From Tahibacter soli (lineage in GTDB: Bacteria; Pseudomonadota; Gammaproteobacteria; Xanthomonadales; Rhodanobacteraceae), in contig NZ_JAOVZO020000020.1 in the NCBI RefSeq assembly GCF_025717065.2, positions 496,001-560,000 of the forward strand: a stretch of DNA of 64,000 nt, read 5' to 3'. Numbering within the stretch: position 1 is the stretch's first letter; each line of letters opens with the position of its first letter. The notes under the pieces were generated by a model. It did not search any database, was not told the DNA's origin, and saw nothing but the letters and a program-made list of their open reading frames with translations. The position numbers were made by a program, and so were the translations under genes. Below, in pieces: positions 52,543 to 62,202 of this stretch.

Positions 52543-53039
52543 CAGAACATCTCGTCGAGTTCGGCCTGCACGGCCGATGCGCGGCGCAGCACATGCGCGA
52601 TGACGGTCAGCGACAGCCCGAGCGCGCCGAGCACGACGCCGGCGACGTCGAACGCGATCCAGTAGCCGGGATCGGCCCCGAGCGCGCGCTCGAGCGGCGG
52701 CACGACGAACGTGCCGGCGAGCGCGCCGGCGGCGAGCGTCACGCCGACGCGGTCGAGCATGCGCGCGATCGTCGGCGCGAAGATGTCGCCGCGCGCGAAC
52801 GCGGCCAGCGCCTGCCGCACCCACCACAGCGCGCACAGGTAGAACACCTCGGGGCTCGTCGCGACCGCCTGCAGCGCGAGGCGCCGCCAGCCGTCGCCGT
52901 CGGTCGATAGACGCATCGCGATCAGGCCGAAGCGCTCGAGCACGAACGTGCCGGCCAGCGCGAACGACAGGACCGTCAGGATCCGCCGCGCCCGCGCGCT
53001 GCGCCCGCGGATTTCCCGCACCGAGGCATTCGTCGTCAT
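52542..53039 (-). CDS. DUF2975 membrane protein
   Basis: 165 residues with four hydrophobic segments (LTVLSFALAGTFVLERFGLI, LQAVATSPEVFYLCALWWV, VGVTLAAGALAGTFVVPPL, WIAFDVAGVVLGALGLSLTV). The motif VRQALAAFARGDIFAPTIAR is typical of DUF2975. The family is almost always next to a YozG-like HTH, as here, and may sense a signal and control the regulator. Divergent from the ABC exporter at 53120; the shared region is only 80 bases. Confidence 0.75.
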   Translation of the reverse strand: MTTNASVREIRGRSARARRILTVLSFALAGTFVLERFGLIAMRLSTDGDGWRRLALQAVATSPEVFYLCALWWVRQALAAFARGDIFAPTIARMLDRVGVTLAAGALAGTFVVPPLERALGADPGYWIAFDVAGVVLGALGLSLTVIAHVLRRASAVQAELDEMF

Positions 53040-53053
53040 GAAATCTCCAGAAC

Positions 53054-53102
53054 TTTAACGTTGACTTAAATTTGTGCCGTGATAGTTTAACTTCAAGTTA
53101 AA
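53054..53102. promoter_or_regulatory. Twin operators between the DUF2975/XRE and ABC genes
   Basis: TTTAACTTCAAGTTAAA (53086-53102) is a perfect 17-bp palindrome. TTTAACGTTGACTTAAA (53054-53070) matches it at 13 of 17 positions. The starts are 32 bases apart, about three helical turns, so a regulator could bind both on one face and control both directions. The stretch is strikingly AT-rich within very GC-rich DNA. Confidence 0.75.
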
Positions 53103-53119
53103 TTCCCGCAAGGCACGCC

Positions 53120-54019
53120 ATGCACTGTCTCGAAGTGAACGATCTGGTTCATCGCTATCGCAACGGCGACGTCGTGCTCGACGGCGTCACCTTGCGCATC
53201 CCCGCCGGCAGCATCTACGGCTTTCTCGGCCCGAACGGCGCCGGCAAGACGACGACGCTGCGGCTGATCCTCGGACTGATCGCCCTGCAGCACGGCGCGA
53301 TCTCGATCTTCGGTCTGCAGCTGGCCGCGCACCGCATCGACATCCTGCGCCGCGTCGGTTCGCTGATCGAAAGTCCGTCGCTGTACGACCATCTCACCGC
53401 GACCGAAAACCTCGCGCTGCTGCAGGCCGTCCATCGCGTCGACGAGGCGAAGATCGGCGACGTGCTCGACCTCGTCGGCCTCGCCGGCACGCATCGCAAG
53501 AAGGTCGGCGAGTTTTCGCTCGGTATGAAGCAGCGGCTCGCGATCGCCGTGGCGCTGCTGCACGAACCGGAACTTCTGATCCTCGACGAGCCGACGAACG
53601 GACTCGACCCGAACGGCATCGTCGAGATGCGCGCGCTGCTGACGCGGCTCAACCGCGAGCGCGGCCTGACGATCGTGATTTCGAGCCATCTGCTGGCCGA
53701 AATCGAACGACTCGCGACGCACGTCGGCATCATCCATCGCGGCCGCGTGCTGTTCGAAGGCACGCTCGACGAACTGCAGCGCCGCCGCCGCACGCACGTG
53801 GCGCTCGCGACGAACGACGACGAGCGCGCGATCGCGCTGCTCGCGCGGCAGTCGATCGCCGCGACGATAGCCGACGGCCGCATCGTGATGCCGGCGATGC
53901 CGAATACGGCCATCGCGCAAGTCAATCGCCGCCTCGTCGACGCGGGTCTCGACGTGCACGAGCTGCACACGGCCGGCGACGATCTCGAAGCCATCTTCAT
54001 GAACCTCGTGAGTAACTGA
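53120..54019 (+). CDS. ABC exporter ATP-binding protein (BcrA-type)
   Basis: 299 residues. Walker A GPNGAGKTTTLRL, Q-loop region RRVGSLIESPSLYDHLTATE, signature FSLGMKQRLAIAVALL, Walker B ELLILDEPTNGLDPNG, H-loop VISSHLLAEIERL. The SLIESPSLYDHLTA segment and the length fit the bacitracin/lantibiotic-immunity group. The C-terminal about 80 residues are a family-typical extension. It is coupled to the permease gene (one base apart), and is controlled from the palindromic region upstream. Confidence 0.9.
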   Translation: MHCLEVNDLVHRYRNGDVVLDGVTLRIPAGSIYGFLGPNGAGKTTTLRLILGLIALQHGAISIFGLQLAAHRIDILRRVGSLIESPSLYDHLTATENLALLQAVHRVDEAKIGDVLDLVGLAGTHRKKVGEFSLGMKQRLAIAVALLHEPELLILDEPTNGLDPNGIVEMRALLTRLNRERGLTIVISSHLLAEIERLATHVGIIHRGRVLFEGTLDELQRRRRTHVALATNDDERAIALLARQSIAATIADGRIVMPAMPNTAIAQVNRRLVDAGLDVHELHTAGDDLEAIFMNLVSN

Positions 54020-54020
54020 C

Positions 54021-54806
54021 ATGACGCTCGACTTTCCGATGGTATTGCGCTGCGAATGGCTCAAGCGCCGCCGCAGCTTCGCCGGCTGGCTCGTGCTCGG
54101 CGGCGCACTGTTCACGCCGGCGATCATCATTGCCGTGCGGCTCGTCCAGCACGCGAAGCTGCCGGCGCTGTACGCGAACCCCGCGTTCTGGCCGTCGCTG
54201 TGGCGCAGCGCGTGGGAATCGATGGCGATGCTGCTGTTGCCGATCGCCGCGATTCTCGCGACCAGCCTCGTCGCGCAGATCGAGTTTCGCAACAACGCGT
54301 GGAAGCAGGTGCGCACGCTGCCGCTGCATCCGGCCACGATCTACGCCGCGAAGCTCGCGGTGATCCTCGTGCTGATCGGGCAGCTGCTCGCACTGTTCAG
54401 CGTCGGCATCTGGCTCGCCGCAGCGGTGCCGTGGCTCTTCGTCGCCGGCGTGCCGTGGCCGTCCGACATGCTCTCGCCATCGTTCGTGTTCGCTCAAAAC
54501 GCGCGCTACTTCGTCGACTGCCTGCCGATCGTCGCGGCGCAGTACGCGATCGCGCTGCACAGCCGCAACTATCTCGTGCCGCTCGGCGCCGGTTTCGTCG
54601 CCTGGATCGGCGCGCTCGGCCTGCTGCAGTGGAAATATGCTTTTGTATTTCCGTATACCTACACGATGCTCGACTACCTCGGCGGCGAGCCGGCCGGCAA
54701 GGTGACCGTACCGGCGATCGGCACCGCGCCGTACGCGCTGGGCTACGCGGCGTTGTTCGCCGTCGCCGGCTACGTGCTGTTCGCGACGAAGCGGCAGAAG
54801 GGATAG
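54021..54806 (+). CDS. ABC-2-type permease
   Basis: 261 residues with six hydrophobic segments ([78 protein letters not shown]-like [18 protein letters not shown] and [15 protein letters not shown]). The motif [20 protein letters not shown] is the conserved cytosolic loop of lantibiotic-immunity-type permeases (MutE/EpiE). Its partner is the ATPase directly upstream. The pair probably exports or resists a peptide antibiotic or membrane-active compound. Confidence 0.8.
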   Translation: MTLDFPMVLRCEWLKRRRSFAGWLVLGGALFTPAIIIAVRLVQHAKLPALYANPAFWPSLWRSAWESMAMLLLPIAAILATSLVAQIEFRNNAWKQVRTLPLHPATIYAAKLAVILVLIGQLLALFSVGIWLAAAVPWLFVAGVPWPSDMLSPSFVFAQNARYFVDCLPIVAAQYAIALHSRNYLVPLGAGFVAWIGALGLLQWKYAFVFPYTYTMLDYLGGEPAGKVTVPAIGTAPYALGYAALFAVAGYVLFATKRQKG

Positions 54807-54895
54807 CGGCCGGGGGTTTGGCACTGCGCGACGGCGCCGGATTGGCTCCGTCGCCCCGGCCTTGTCCGGCCCTGATGAGGCTCCAACTTAACGGC

Positions 54896-54901
54896 TATAA
54901 T
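54896..54901 (+). promoter_or_regulatory. -10 element for the aldehyde dehydrogenase gene
   Basis: A perfect TATAAT in an AT-richer pocket, 51 bases ahead of the ATG. No matching -35 hexamer at the usual spacing was found. Confidence 0.4.
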
Positions 54902-54952
54902 TGCCGACTTTGCGCAACCCGCGCCCGGTTTTTCTACGCCTTCGGAGCTTCC

Positions 54953-56488
54953 ATGTCCGCCAAGATCCTTTCCGCGCTCAGCCTCGCCGAGATGAATTCC
55001 GGCACCTATCTCGGCAACGGCGAGTGGTCGAAGACCGCCGATGCCGGCGTGCTCGAGTCGATCAATCCGAGCAACAACGAAGTCATCGCGCGCGTGCATG
55101 CCAGTTCGGAAGCCGACTACGAAACGCTGATCGCGCGCGCGCAGGCCGCGTTCGCGGTGTGGCGCACGACGCCGGCGCCCAAGCGCGGCGAAGCCATCCG
55201 CCTGTGCGGCGAAGCGCTGCGCAAGCACAAGGACGCGCTGGGTTCGCTGGTCGCGCTCGAAATGGGCAAGATCAAGCCCGAAGGCGACGGCGAAGTGCAG
55301 GAGATGATCGACATCGCCGACTTCGCGGTCGGCCAGAGCCGCATGCTCTACGGCTACACGATGCATTCGGAGCGCCCGGGCCACCGCATGTACGAGCAGT
55401 GGCACCCGATCGGCCTCGTCGGCGTGATCAGCGCGTTCAACTTCCCGGTCGCCGTGTGGGCGTGGAATGCGTTCCTCGCGGCGATCTGCGGCGACATCAC
55501 GATCTGGAAGCCGTCGCCGAAGACGCCGCTGTCGGCCGTCGCCGCGATGAAGATCTGCAACGAGGCGCTCATCGCCGCGGGCTTCCCGAACATCTTCTTC
55601 CTGTTCAACGACGCGCGCACGGAACTGGCGCAGCGCTTCGTCGACGACCACCGCATTCCGCTGATCAGCTTCACGGGCTCGACGCAGGTCGGCCGCCTCG
55701 TCGGCGAGCGCGTCGCCCAGCGCATGGGCCGTTCGCTGCTCGAACTCGGCGGCAACAACGCGATCATCGTCGATGCGACCGCCGATCTGAAGCTCGCGAT
55801 TCCGGCGATCGTGTTCGGCGCGGTCGGCACGGCCGGCCAGCGCTGCACGTCGACGCGCCGCGTGTTCGTGCACGAGGCGATTATCGACGACGTGGTCGCG
55901 ACGCTCGTCGGCGCGTACAAGCAGGTCGAAGCGAAGATCGGCGACCCGACGCTGCCCACGACGCTGATGGGTCCGCTGACCGACAAGGCGTCGGTGCAGC
56001 GCTACCTCGCCGCGATCGAGAAGGCGAAGGCGGCCGGCGGCACCGTGCGCACCGGCGGCGCGGCGCTGACCGACCGTCCGGGCAACTTCGTGCTGCCGAC
56101 GATCATCACCGGCGTCAAAAATTCCGACGACGTGGTGCAGACCGAAACGTTCGCGCCGATCCTCTACGTGATGCCGTTCAAGACGCTCGACGAAGCGCTC
56201 GCGCTGCAGAACGGCGTGCCGCAGGGCCTGTCGTCGGCGATCTTCACGCAGAACGTCAAGGCGGCCGAAGCGTTCCTGTCGGCGGCGGGTTCCGACTGCG
56301 GCATCGCCAACGTGAACATCGGCACGTCCGGCGCGGAAATCGGCGGCGCGTTCGGCGGCGAAAAGGAAACCGGCGGCGGTCGCGAGTCGGGCTCCGATTC
56401 GTGGAAGGCGTACATGCGCCGCCAGACGAATACGATCAATTACTCCGACGCGCTGCCGCTGGCGCAGGGGATCAAGTTCGAGTTTTAA
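54953..56488 (+). CDS. Aldehyde dehydrogenase, ALDH7 / aminoadipate-semialdehyde type
   Basis: 511 residues from ATG 54953 with GGAG upstream. The NAD site is [17 protein letters not shown], the general base [11 protein letters not shown], and the catalytic Cys [54 protein letters not shown] and [20 protein letters not shown] point to the ALDH7 (antiquitin-like) group, which oxidises L-alpha-aminoadipate semialdehyde/piperideine-6-carboxylate in lysine breakdown. The precise substrate is inferred from family membership. A stem follows the stop at 56491. Confidence 0.9.
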   Translation: MSAKILSALSLAEMNSGTYLGNGEWSKTADAGVLESINPSNNEVIARVHASSEADYETLIARAQAAFAVWRTTPAPKRGEAIRLCGEALRKHKDALGSLVALEMGKIKPEGDGEVQEMIDIADFAVGQSRMLYGYTMHSERPGHRMYEQWHPIGLVGVISAFNFPVAVWAWNAFLAAICGDITIWKPSPKTPLSAVAAMKICNEALIAAGFPNIFFLFNDARTELAQRFVDDHRIPLISFTGSTQVGRLVGERVAQRMGRSLLELGGNNAIIVDATADLKLAIPAIVFGAVGTAGQRCTSTRRVFVHEAIIDDVVATLVGAYKQVEAKIGDPTLPTTLMGPLTDKASVQRYLAAIEKAKAAGGTVRTGGAALTDRPGNFVLPTIITGVKNSDDVVQTETFAPILYVMPFKTLDEALALQNGVPQGLSSAIFTQNVKAAEAFLSAAGSDCGIANVNIGTSGAEIGGAFGGEKETGGGRESGSDSWKAYMRRQTNTINYSDALPLAQGIKFEF

Positions 56489-56490
56489 GG

Positions 56491-56511
56491 AACTCCGGCT
56501 CAGCCGGGGTT
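56491..56511 (+). terminator. Hairpin after the aldehyde dehydrogenase gene
   Basis: AACTCCGGCT-C-AGCCGGGGTT: ten pairs (one G-T), two bases past the stop. There is no long T run; the one-base loop would open in RNA. Confidence 0.4.
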
Positions 56512-56518
56512 ATCTCCG

Positions 56519-56643
56519 CTCGTCATCCCAGCGAAAGCCGGGATCCAGCTTCTCGCTCTTGTCGTCCGACAAGCTGGATCCCGGCCTCCGCCGGGATGAC
56601 GAGCAACGGCAAAGGCTGGATCCCAGCTTTCGCTGGGATGACG
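56519..56643. repeat. GTCATCCC-type inverted repeat cluster
   Basis: CGTCATCCCAGCGAAAGCCG ... CGGCCTCCGCCGGGATGACG and a third half, GGATCCCAGCTTTCGCTGGG with ATGACGG. Each end carries GGATCCAGCTT or its complement. Same family as 15270, 43347-43925 and 49808. Confidence 0.7.
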
Positions 56644-56667
56644 GCAATAGCGAGGCCGCCGTAAAGC

Positions 56668-57702
56668 ATGTACTCCCTAGCCCGCCCGTTCCTGTTCGCA
56701 CTCGACGCTGAGAAGGCGCATCACCTCGGCCTCGCGGCGATGGAGGCCGCGTACCGCACGGGCATGAACCCGCTGCTCGCGTCGAAACCCGCGCCGCTGC
56801 CGACGGCGTTCTGCGGCATCGCCGTGCCGAACCCCGTCGGCCTCGCCGCCGGCCTCGACAAGAACGCCGCGCACGTCGATGCGCTCGCCGCGCTCGGCTT
56901 CGGCTTCGTCGAAGTCGGCACGACCACGCCGCGCGCGCAGGCCGGCAATCCGAAGCCGCGCATGTTCCGCCTGCCCGAGCACGACGCGATCATCAATCGC
57001 CTCGGCTTCAACAACGACGGCGTCGACGCGCTGGTGAAGAACGCCGAATGCGCGAAATTCGGCGGCGTGCTCGGCATCAACATCGGCAAGAACAAGGACA
57101 CCCCGAACGAGCGTGCGGTCGACGACTACCTGTACTGCCTCGATCGCGTCTACGCGCGTGCGAGCTACGTCACCGTCAACATCTCGTCGCCGAACACGCA
57201 AGGCCTGCGCGACCTGCAGGAAGAAGAAACGCTCAAGCGCTTCATCGGCACGCTGCGCGAGCGCCAGGAAAAACTCGCCGCGCAGCACGGCGCGCGCAAA
57301 CCGATGCTGCTCAAGATCGCGCCCGATCTCGCCGACGCCGAACTCGACGCGATCGCCGACGTGCTGATCGCGACCGGCATCGACGGCCTCGTCGCCACCA
57401 ACACCACGATCGATCGCGACGCCGTCGCGGGACACCGCTACGCGAACGAAGCGGGTGGCCTGTCGGGCCGGCCGGTGTTCACGAAGTCGACGAAGGTGCT
57501 TTCGGCGATGGCGCAGCGCCTCGACGGCCGCGTGCCGATCGTCGGCGTCGGCGGCATCCTGGACGGCGCAGGCGCGGTCGCGAAGATCGACGCGGGCGCG
57601 ACGCTCGTGCAGATCTACAGCGGCCTGATCTATCGCGGTCCCGCGCTCGTCGCCGAGTGCGTCGAGGCGATCCGCCGGCAGCGCGAGAAGACGTCGGCAT
57701 GA
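56668..57702 (+). CDS. pyrD: Dihydroorotate dehydrogenase (quinone), class 2
   Basis: 344 residues; oxidises dihydroorotate to orotate in pyrimidine synthesis at the inner membrane. N-terminal membrane-associated helix [23 protein letters not shown] and substrate motifs [69 protein letters not shown] (catalytic Ser), [30 protein letters not shown] and [20 protein letters not shown]. Class 2 length and motif set. Its stop overlaps the murB start. Confidence 0.95.
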   Translation: MYSLARPFLFALDAEKAHHLGLAAMEAAYRTGMNPLLASKPAPLPTAFCGIAVPNPVGLAAGLDKNAAHVDALAALGFGFVEVGTTTPRAQAGNPKPRMFRLPEHDAIINRLGFNNDGVDALVKNAECAKFGGVLGINIGKNKDTPNERAVDDYLYCLDRVYARASYVTVNISSPNTQGLRDLQEEETLKRFIGTLRERQEKLAAQHGARKPMLLKIAPDLADAELDAIADVLIATGIDGLVATNTTIDRDAVAGHRYANEAGGLSGRPVFTKSTKVLSAMAQRLDGRVPIVGVGGILDGAGAVAKIDAGATLVQIYSGLIYRGPALVAECVEAIRRQREKTSA

Positions 57703-58745
57703 CGGTCAACGCCGCGCGCATCGACGGCCCCGGCTACAGCATCCTCGAGGACGCCTCGCTCGCCGGTCGCAACACACTGCGCGTCGACGCGCGCGCGGCG
57801 CTGCTCGTCGACGTGCGCGACGCCGCCGCGCTGCCCGAAGCGCTCGCCTTTCCGTGGATACGCAACGCGCCGCTGCTCGTCGTCGGCGAAGGCAGCAACC
57901 TGCTCTTGACGCGCGACTTCCCCGGCGTCGTGCTGGCGCCGTCGATGCGCGGCATCGCCGCGATCGACGACGACGGCGAACACGGCATCGTGCGCGCGCA
58001 GGCCGGCGAAAGCTGGAACGATCTCGTGCTGTGGACGCTCGGCCGCGGCTATGCGGGCCTCGAAAACCTCGTGCTGATTCCCGGCGCGGTCGGCGCCGCG
58101 CCGATCCAGAACATCGGCGCGTACGGGGTCGAGCTCGCCGAATTCGTACACGCGGTCGACGCGTACGACCGCATGAACGGCATACCGGTGCGCTTTGCCA
58201 ACGCCGACTGCGCGTTCGGCTATCGCGATTCGCGCTTCAAGCGCGAGCCCGACCGCTACGTCGTCACGGCGCTGGAACTGCGCCTGCCGCGCCGTCGCGC
58301 GCTGCGGCTCGACTACGCCGGCGTGCGCGAAGAACTCGCATCGATGGGCGTTGCCGAGCCGACCCCGTCGCTCGTCGCCGAAGCCGTGTCGCGCCTGCGC
58401 CGGCGCAAGCTGCCCGACCCGGCGGCGATCGGCAACGCCGGCAGTTTCTTTAAAAATCCCATCGTATCGAATGCGCAGGCCGACGCGCTGGCGTCCGAAC
58501 ACGCGGGCCTGCCGCGCTGGCCCGCGGGCGACGCGACGAAGCTGTCCGCCGCGTGGCTGATCGAACAGTCGGGCCTGAAGGGCGCGCGCGACGGCGACGC
58601 CGGCATTTCCGAGCGCCACGCGCTCGTGCTCGTCAATCACGGCCGCGCGACCGGTGCCGACCTGTGGGCGTTCGCGCAGCGCGTGCAGCTTGAGGTGCGG
58701 GAACGTTTCGGCGTGGCGCTCGAAGCGGAGCCGCGCGTCGTCTGA
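57699..58745 (+). CDS. murB: UDP-N-acetylenolpyruvoylglucosamine reductase
   Basis: 348 residues; FAD enzyme of peptidoglycan precursor synthesis. The FAD-binding motifs are [17 protein letters not shown] and [36 protein letters not shown] and [15 protein letters not shown] bind the substrate; [12 protein letters not shown] carries the catalytic Ser and [20 protein letters not shown] and [12 protein letters not shown] the last conserved region. It overlaps pyrD by four bases (ATGA). The insert pattern is that of type I (E. coli-like) MurB. Confidence 0.95.
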   Translation: MTVNAARIDGPGYSILEDASLAGRNTLRVDARAALLVDVRDAAALPEALAFPWIRNAPLLVVGEGSNLLLTRDFPGVVLAPSMRGIAAIDDDGEHGIVRAQAGESWNDLVLWTLGRGYAGLENLVLIPGAVGAAPIQNIGAYGVELAEFVHAVDAYDRMNGIPVRFANADCAFGYRDSRFKREPDRYVVTALELRLPRRRALRLDYAGVREELASMGVAEPTPSLVAEAVSRLRRRKLPDPAAIGNAGSFFKNPIVSNAQADALASEHAGLPRWPAGDATKLSAAWLIEQSGLKGARDGDAGISERHALVLVNHGRATGADLWAFAQRVQLEVRERFGVALEAEPRVV

Positions 58746-58852
58746 CCGCTCGTCGGCGATTGACGCACACGGCAGCGAACTGTGCCGCGCGTCACACCAT
58801 TCCAATGAGTATCCAATAGCCTAGGCATCCTCCCGTTAGTCTGGACGCCGCC

Positions 58853-60670
58853 ATGGCTCACGCCAGCGCCACGCCTGGTTTTTTCGCTCCTCGCCGCAAT
58901 CTCCTCGCCGCGCTCGCCGGTGCGATCGGCCTGCCCGACGAGGCCGTACCTCCGAGCATGCGTCGGCCCGGCAAGGCGCCGCTCGACACCGCTCTCGCCG
59001 ACGCCGCGTCGGCCGACGAGACCGCCTCGAAAGCGGCCGCGCAGCCGAATCTGACGACGCCGCCGGCCGCCGTGCGCTGGCTGACGAAGGCGACGTTCGG
59101 CGTCGCGCCGACCGACATCGCGGCGTTCAACGCGCTCGGCGCCACCGACGACGCGCGCTGGACCGCGTGGGTCGAGCAGCAGCTCAATCCCGCCGCGATC
59201 GGCGACGGCGCCTGCGACGCGCGCATCGCCGGCGCCGGTTTCACGACGCTCGCCAAGACGCTGCAGCAGCTGTGGGCCGACCACCGCAGCCAGACTGCCA
59301 ACTACTACCTGCGCATGCTGCCGTTCTCCGAGATCGAGTGCATGACGCTGATCCGGCAGACGTACAGCCAGCGCCAACTGTTCGAGACGATGGTCGACTT
59401 CTGGCACGACCATTTCAGCGTGTTCGGCACCGACTACGACGGCGGTCCGGTGTTCGTGCAGTTCGACCGCGACGTGATCCGCCCGCAGTCGCTCGGCAAC
59501 TTCCGCACGATGCTCGAGTCGGTCGCCAAGTCGACCACGATGATGTACTACCTCGATCTGTACTCGTCCACGCGCGCCGGCCCGAACGAAAACTTCGCGC
59601 GCGAGCTGTTCGAGCTGCACACGCTCGGCGCCGAAAACTACGGCGGCGTGCTGTTTCCCGACGATCCGTCGCTCGGCATCGGCCAGCTCGCCGACGGCAG
59701 TTCGATCCGCCTCAAATACGTGGACAACGACGTCTACGAGGCAACGAGCGCGCTGACCGGCTGGACGCTCAAGAACGGCCACTGGCAGTTTCCGGCCGAA
59801 AACGACGGTACGTTCATCTACCGCGACGACTGGCACGATCAGTACCAGAAGTACGTGCTGAACCGCTATTTCCCGGCCTACGGACACCAGGCCGACGGCA
59901 CCAAGCTCTTCGACATCCTCGCCGCGCATCCGGGCACCGCGCACTACGTCTGCGGCAAGCTCGTGCGGCGCTTCGTGTCCGATGCCCCGCCGCCGTCGCT
60001 CGTCGCGAGCGCCGTGCAGGCGTTCATGGACAACTGGCAGGCGCCCGACCAGATCGCGCGCGTCGTACGCGTGATCCTGAACTCGGCCGAGTTCAAGTCG
60101 GCGTGGGGTACGCGCATGCGCCGTCCGGCCGTCGCGACGGTCGCCGCGCTGCGCTCGCTCGGCGCCGATTTCACGCCGGTGCCGGACAACACGTCGGCCT
60201 GGACGACGACCGAAGAATTCCTGAGCCGCCTGCAGCAGACCGGCAACCGCCTGTTTTTCTGGCCCGCGCCGAACGGCTATCCGGACAAGCAGGTGGCCTG
60301 GGCATCGAGCGGCGCGCTCGGCATGACGTTCCGCCTGCTCGCGCGCCTGCCGGAAATGCGCGCGGTGAACGGCCAGGCATCGTCGCCGTTCCTCGCCGAC
60401 GTCGTCGCGCAGACGAACGCCGTGTACGGCGGCACGACCGCCACGGCGCAGAACATCGCGGGCCTGTGGTGCGACCGCCTGCTGGGCTACCGTCCGGAAC
60501 AGGTCTACACGGTGGCGATGAACTTCCTGCGCCAGAACGCCGCGGCGAACGCGCAGCTCACGATCGACGAAAACTGGAACGGCCCGAACCTGTCGCGCCA
60601 CTACACGCAGTCGCGTCTGCGCACGATGGTCGCGCTGATTCTGTGCAGCCCCGAATTCATGCGTCGCTGA
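58853..60670 (+). CDS. DUF1800 protein
   Basis: 605 residues. VRWLTKATFGVAPTDIAAFN, FETMVDFWHDHFSVFG, RDVIRPQSLGNFRTMLESVA, FARELFELHTLGAENYGGVL, EATSALTGWTL and LNSAEFKSAWGTRMRRP are DUF1800 hallmarks. A start FFAPRRNLLAALAGAIGLPD holds a weak twin-Arg stretch that may be a Tat-like signal. DUF1800 and DUF1501 proteins are nearly always neighbours, as here, and their job is unknown; they are probably exported together. The DUF1501 gene follows in 13 bases. Confidence 0.85.
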   Translation: MAHASATPGFFAPRRNLLAALAGAIGLPDEAVPPSMRRPGKAPLDTALADAASADETASKAAAQPNLTTPPAAVRWLTKATFGVAPTDIAAFNALGATDDARWTAWVEQQLNPAAIGDGACDARIAGAGFTTLAKTLQQLWADHRSQTANYYLRMLPFSEIECMTLIRQTYSQRQLFETMVDFWHDHFSVFGTDYDGGPVFVQFDRDVIRPQSLGNFRTMLESVAKSTTMMYYLDLYSSTRAGPNENFARELFELHTLGAENYGGVLFPDDPSLGIGQLADGSSIRLKYVDNDVYEATSALTGWTLKNGHWQFPAENDGTFIYRDDWHDQYQKYVLNRYFPAYGHQADGTKLFDILAAHPGTAHYVCGKLVRRFVSDAPPPSLVASAVQAFMDNWQAPDQIARVVRVILNSAEFKSAWGTRMRRPAVATVAALRSLGADFTPVPDNTSAWTTTEEFLSRLQQTGNRLFFWPAPNGYPDKQVAWASSGALGMTFRLLARLPEMRAVNGQASSPFLADVVAQTNAVYGGTTATAQNIAGLWCDRLLGYRPEQVYTVAMNFLRQNAAANAQLTIDENWNGPNLSRHYTQSRLRTMVALILCSPEFMRR

Positions 60671-60683
60671 GCCGAGAACCGAC

Positions 60684-62093
60684 ATGACCACGATCAACCG
60701 ACGCGATTTTCTCAAGGGCTGCTGCGCGGCCGCCGCGACGAGCGGCCTCGCTCCGACCGCGTTCGCCGCGGGCTTCGACGTGCAGGCGGCGACCGACGAC
60801 ACGCTCGTCGTGCTGTTCCTGCGCGGCGGTGCCGACGGCCTTTCGCTGGTGCCGCCCGTCGGCGGCGCCGACCGCGCGCCGTACGAGCAGGCGCGCCCGA
60901 CGCTGAAGATTCCGACCAGCGGCACGGGCGCCGCGCTGCCGCTCGCCAACAGCGGCGGCGCCTGGGGCCTGCATCCGCGCGCGAGCGCCCTGTACTCGCT
61001 GTATCAATCGAACCATCTGGCGGTGATACTCGGTGCGGGCCAGGTGAACCAGCCGGTCACGCGCAGCCATTTCGACTCGCAGGCGAACATGGAAGTCGGC
61101 ATGGGCGGCCAGCAGGGTTCCGGCGTCGGCTGGCTCACGCGCCACCTCCTGTCGGCCGGCCTGCCGGCGAACGTGCCGATTCCGTCGGTGTGCATGGGTT
61201 CGATCACGTCGACGAGCCTTTTGTCGAGCACCGAGACGATCACGCTCGGCAGCGGCTCGGACTTCCGCCTCGACACCGCCGCGTGGGGCTGGAACTCCGC
61301 CGACAACTACACGCCGACGCCGCCGGCCGGCTTCGCCGGTTTCGTCGACGTGCTGCCGTGGCTGTGGAACGCGAGCGGCGATCCGCTCGAACGCGCCGGC
61401 GCCCAGACGCTCGAATCGCTCAAGCTGATGCGCCCGATCAACTACGGCATCTACAACGCAAGCTCCAACCCGAGCGGCTATCAGCCGGCAGGCGGCGCGA
61501 ACTACGGCACCGGCCAGCTCGGCACGCAGATGCGCAATATTGCGCAAATGGTAAAAGCGGGCTTCGGCCTGCGCGTCGCCGCCGTCGACCTCGGCGGCTG
61601 GGACACGCACGACGGCCAGGGCAACCCGGCGAACAGCTACGACTACTTCGGCAACAAGGTGCAGGAACTGTCGGACGCGCTCGGCGCGTTCTACACCGAC
61701 CTGTCGGCCGGCGCGACGAACTACATGAACAAGGTCAGCGTCGTCGTGATGAGCGAGTTCGGCCGCCGCGTCAACGAGAACGATTCGGGCGGCACCGACC
61801 ACGGCTACGGCAACGTCATGTTCGCGCTCGGCGGCGCGGTCAACGGCGGCCGCACGTTCGGCACGTTCGCAGGTCTTTCCAGCGGCGCGCTGTTCGAGGG
61901 TGCCGACGTCGCGGTGACGACCGACTACCGGCGCGTGCTGTCCGAGGCGATGATCCGCCGGCTCGGCAATCCGAACGTGTACTACGCGTTCCCGGGCTAC
62001 GGCGGCTACAGCCCGCTCGGCATTTTCCAGGGACCGGACCTGACGCCGAGCGCCTACGACCAGCTCTTCAAGAACGGGTTCGAGGCGGCCTGA
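60684..62093 (+). CDS. DUF1501 Tat-exported protein with LFKNGFEAA tail
   Basis: 469 residues. The Tat signal is TINRRDFLKGCCAAAATSGL then APTAFA. TLVVLFLRGGADGLSLVPPV, RSHFDSQANMEVGMGG, VAAVDLGGWDTHDGQGNPAN, VSVVVMSEFGRRVNENDSGG, TDHGYGNVMFALGGAVNGGR define DUF1501, an alkaline-phosphatase-like fold (sulfatase superfamily). It ends DQLFKNGFEAA, the same tail type as the proteins at 6607 and 25349. Second gene of the DUF1800-DUF1501 pair. Confidence 0.85.
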   Translation: MTTINRRDFLKGCCAAAATSGLAPTAFAAGFDVQAATDDTLVVLFLRGGADGLSLVPPVGGADRAPYEQARPTLKIPTSGTGAALPLANSGGAWGLHPRASALYSLYQSNHLAVILGAGQVNQPVTRSHFDSQANMEVGMGGQQGSGVGWLTRHLLSAGLPANVPIPSVCMGSITSTSLLSSTETITLGSGSDFRLDTAAWGWNSADNYTPTPPAGFAGFVDVLPWLWNASGDPLERAGAQTLESLKLMRPINYGIYNASSNPSGYQPAGGANYGTGQLGTQMRNIAQMVKAGFGLRVAAVDLGGWDTHDGQGNPANSYDYFGNKVQELSDALGAFYTDLSAGATNYMNKVSVVVMSEFGRRVNENDSGGTDHGYGNVMFALGGAVNGGRTFGTFAGLSSGALFEGADVAVTTDYRRVLSEAMIRRLGNPNVYYAFPGYGGYSPLGIFQGPDLTPSAYDQLFKNGFEAA

Positions 62094-62202
62094 CTTCCCT
62101 CCCCGGCTCGCCGGGGAGAGGGCTTTGCGACCGCAACAAAGCCGTCCGTTCACGTCTGCTACACTCACGCCCCCGCCCCTATCGGGCATGTCGCCACCCA
62201 CG

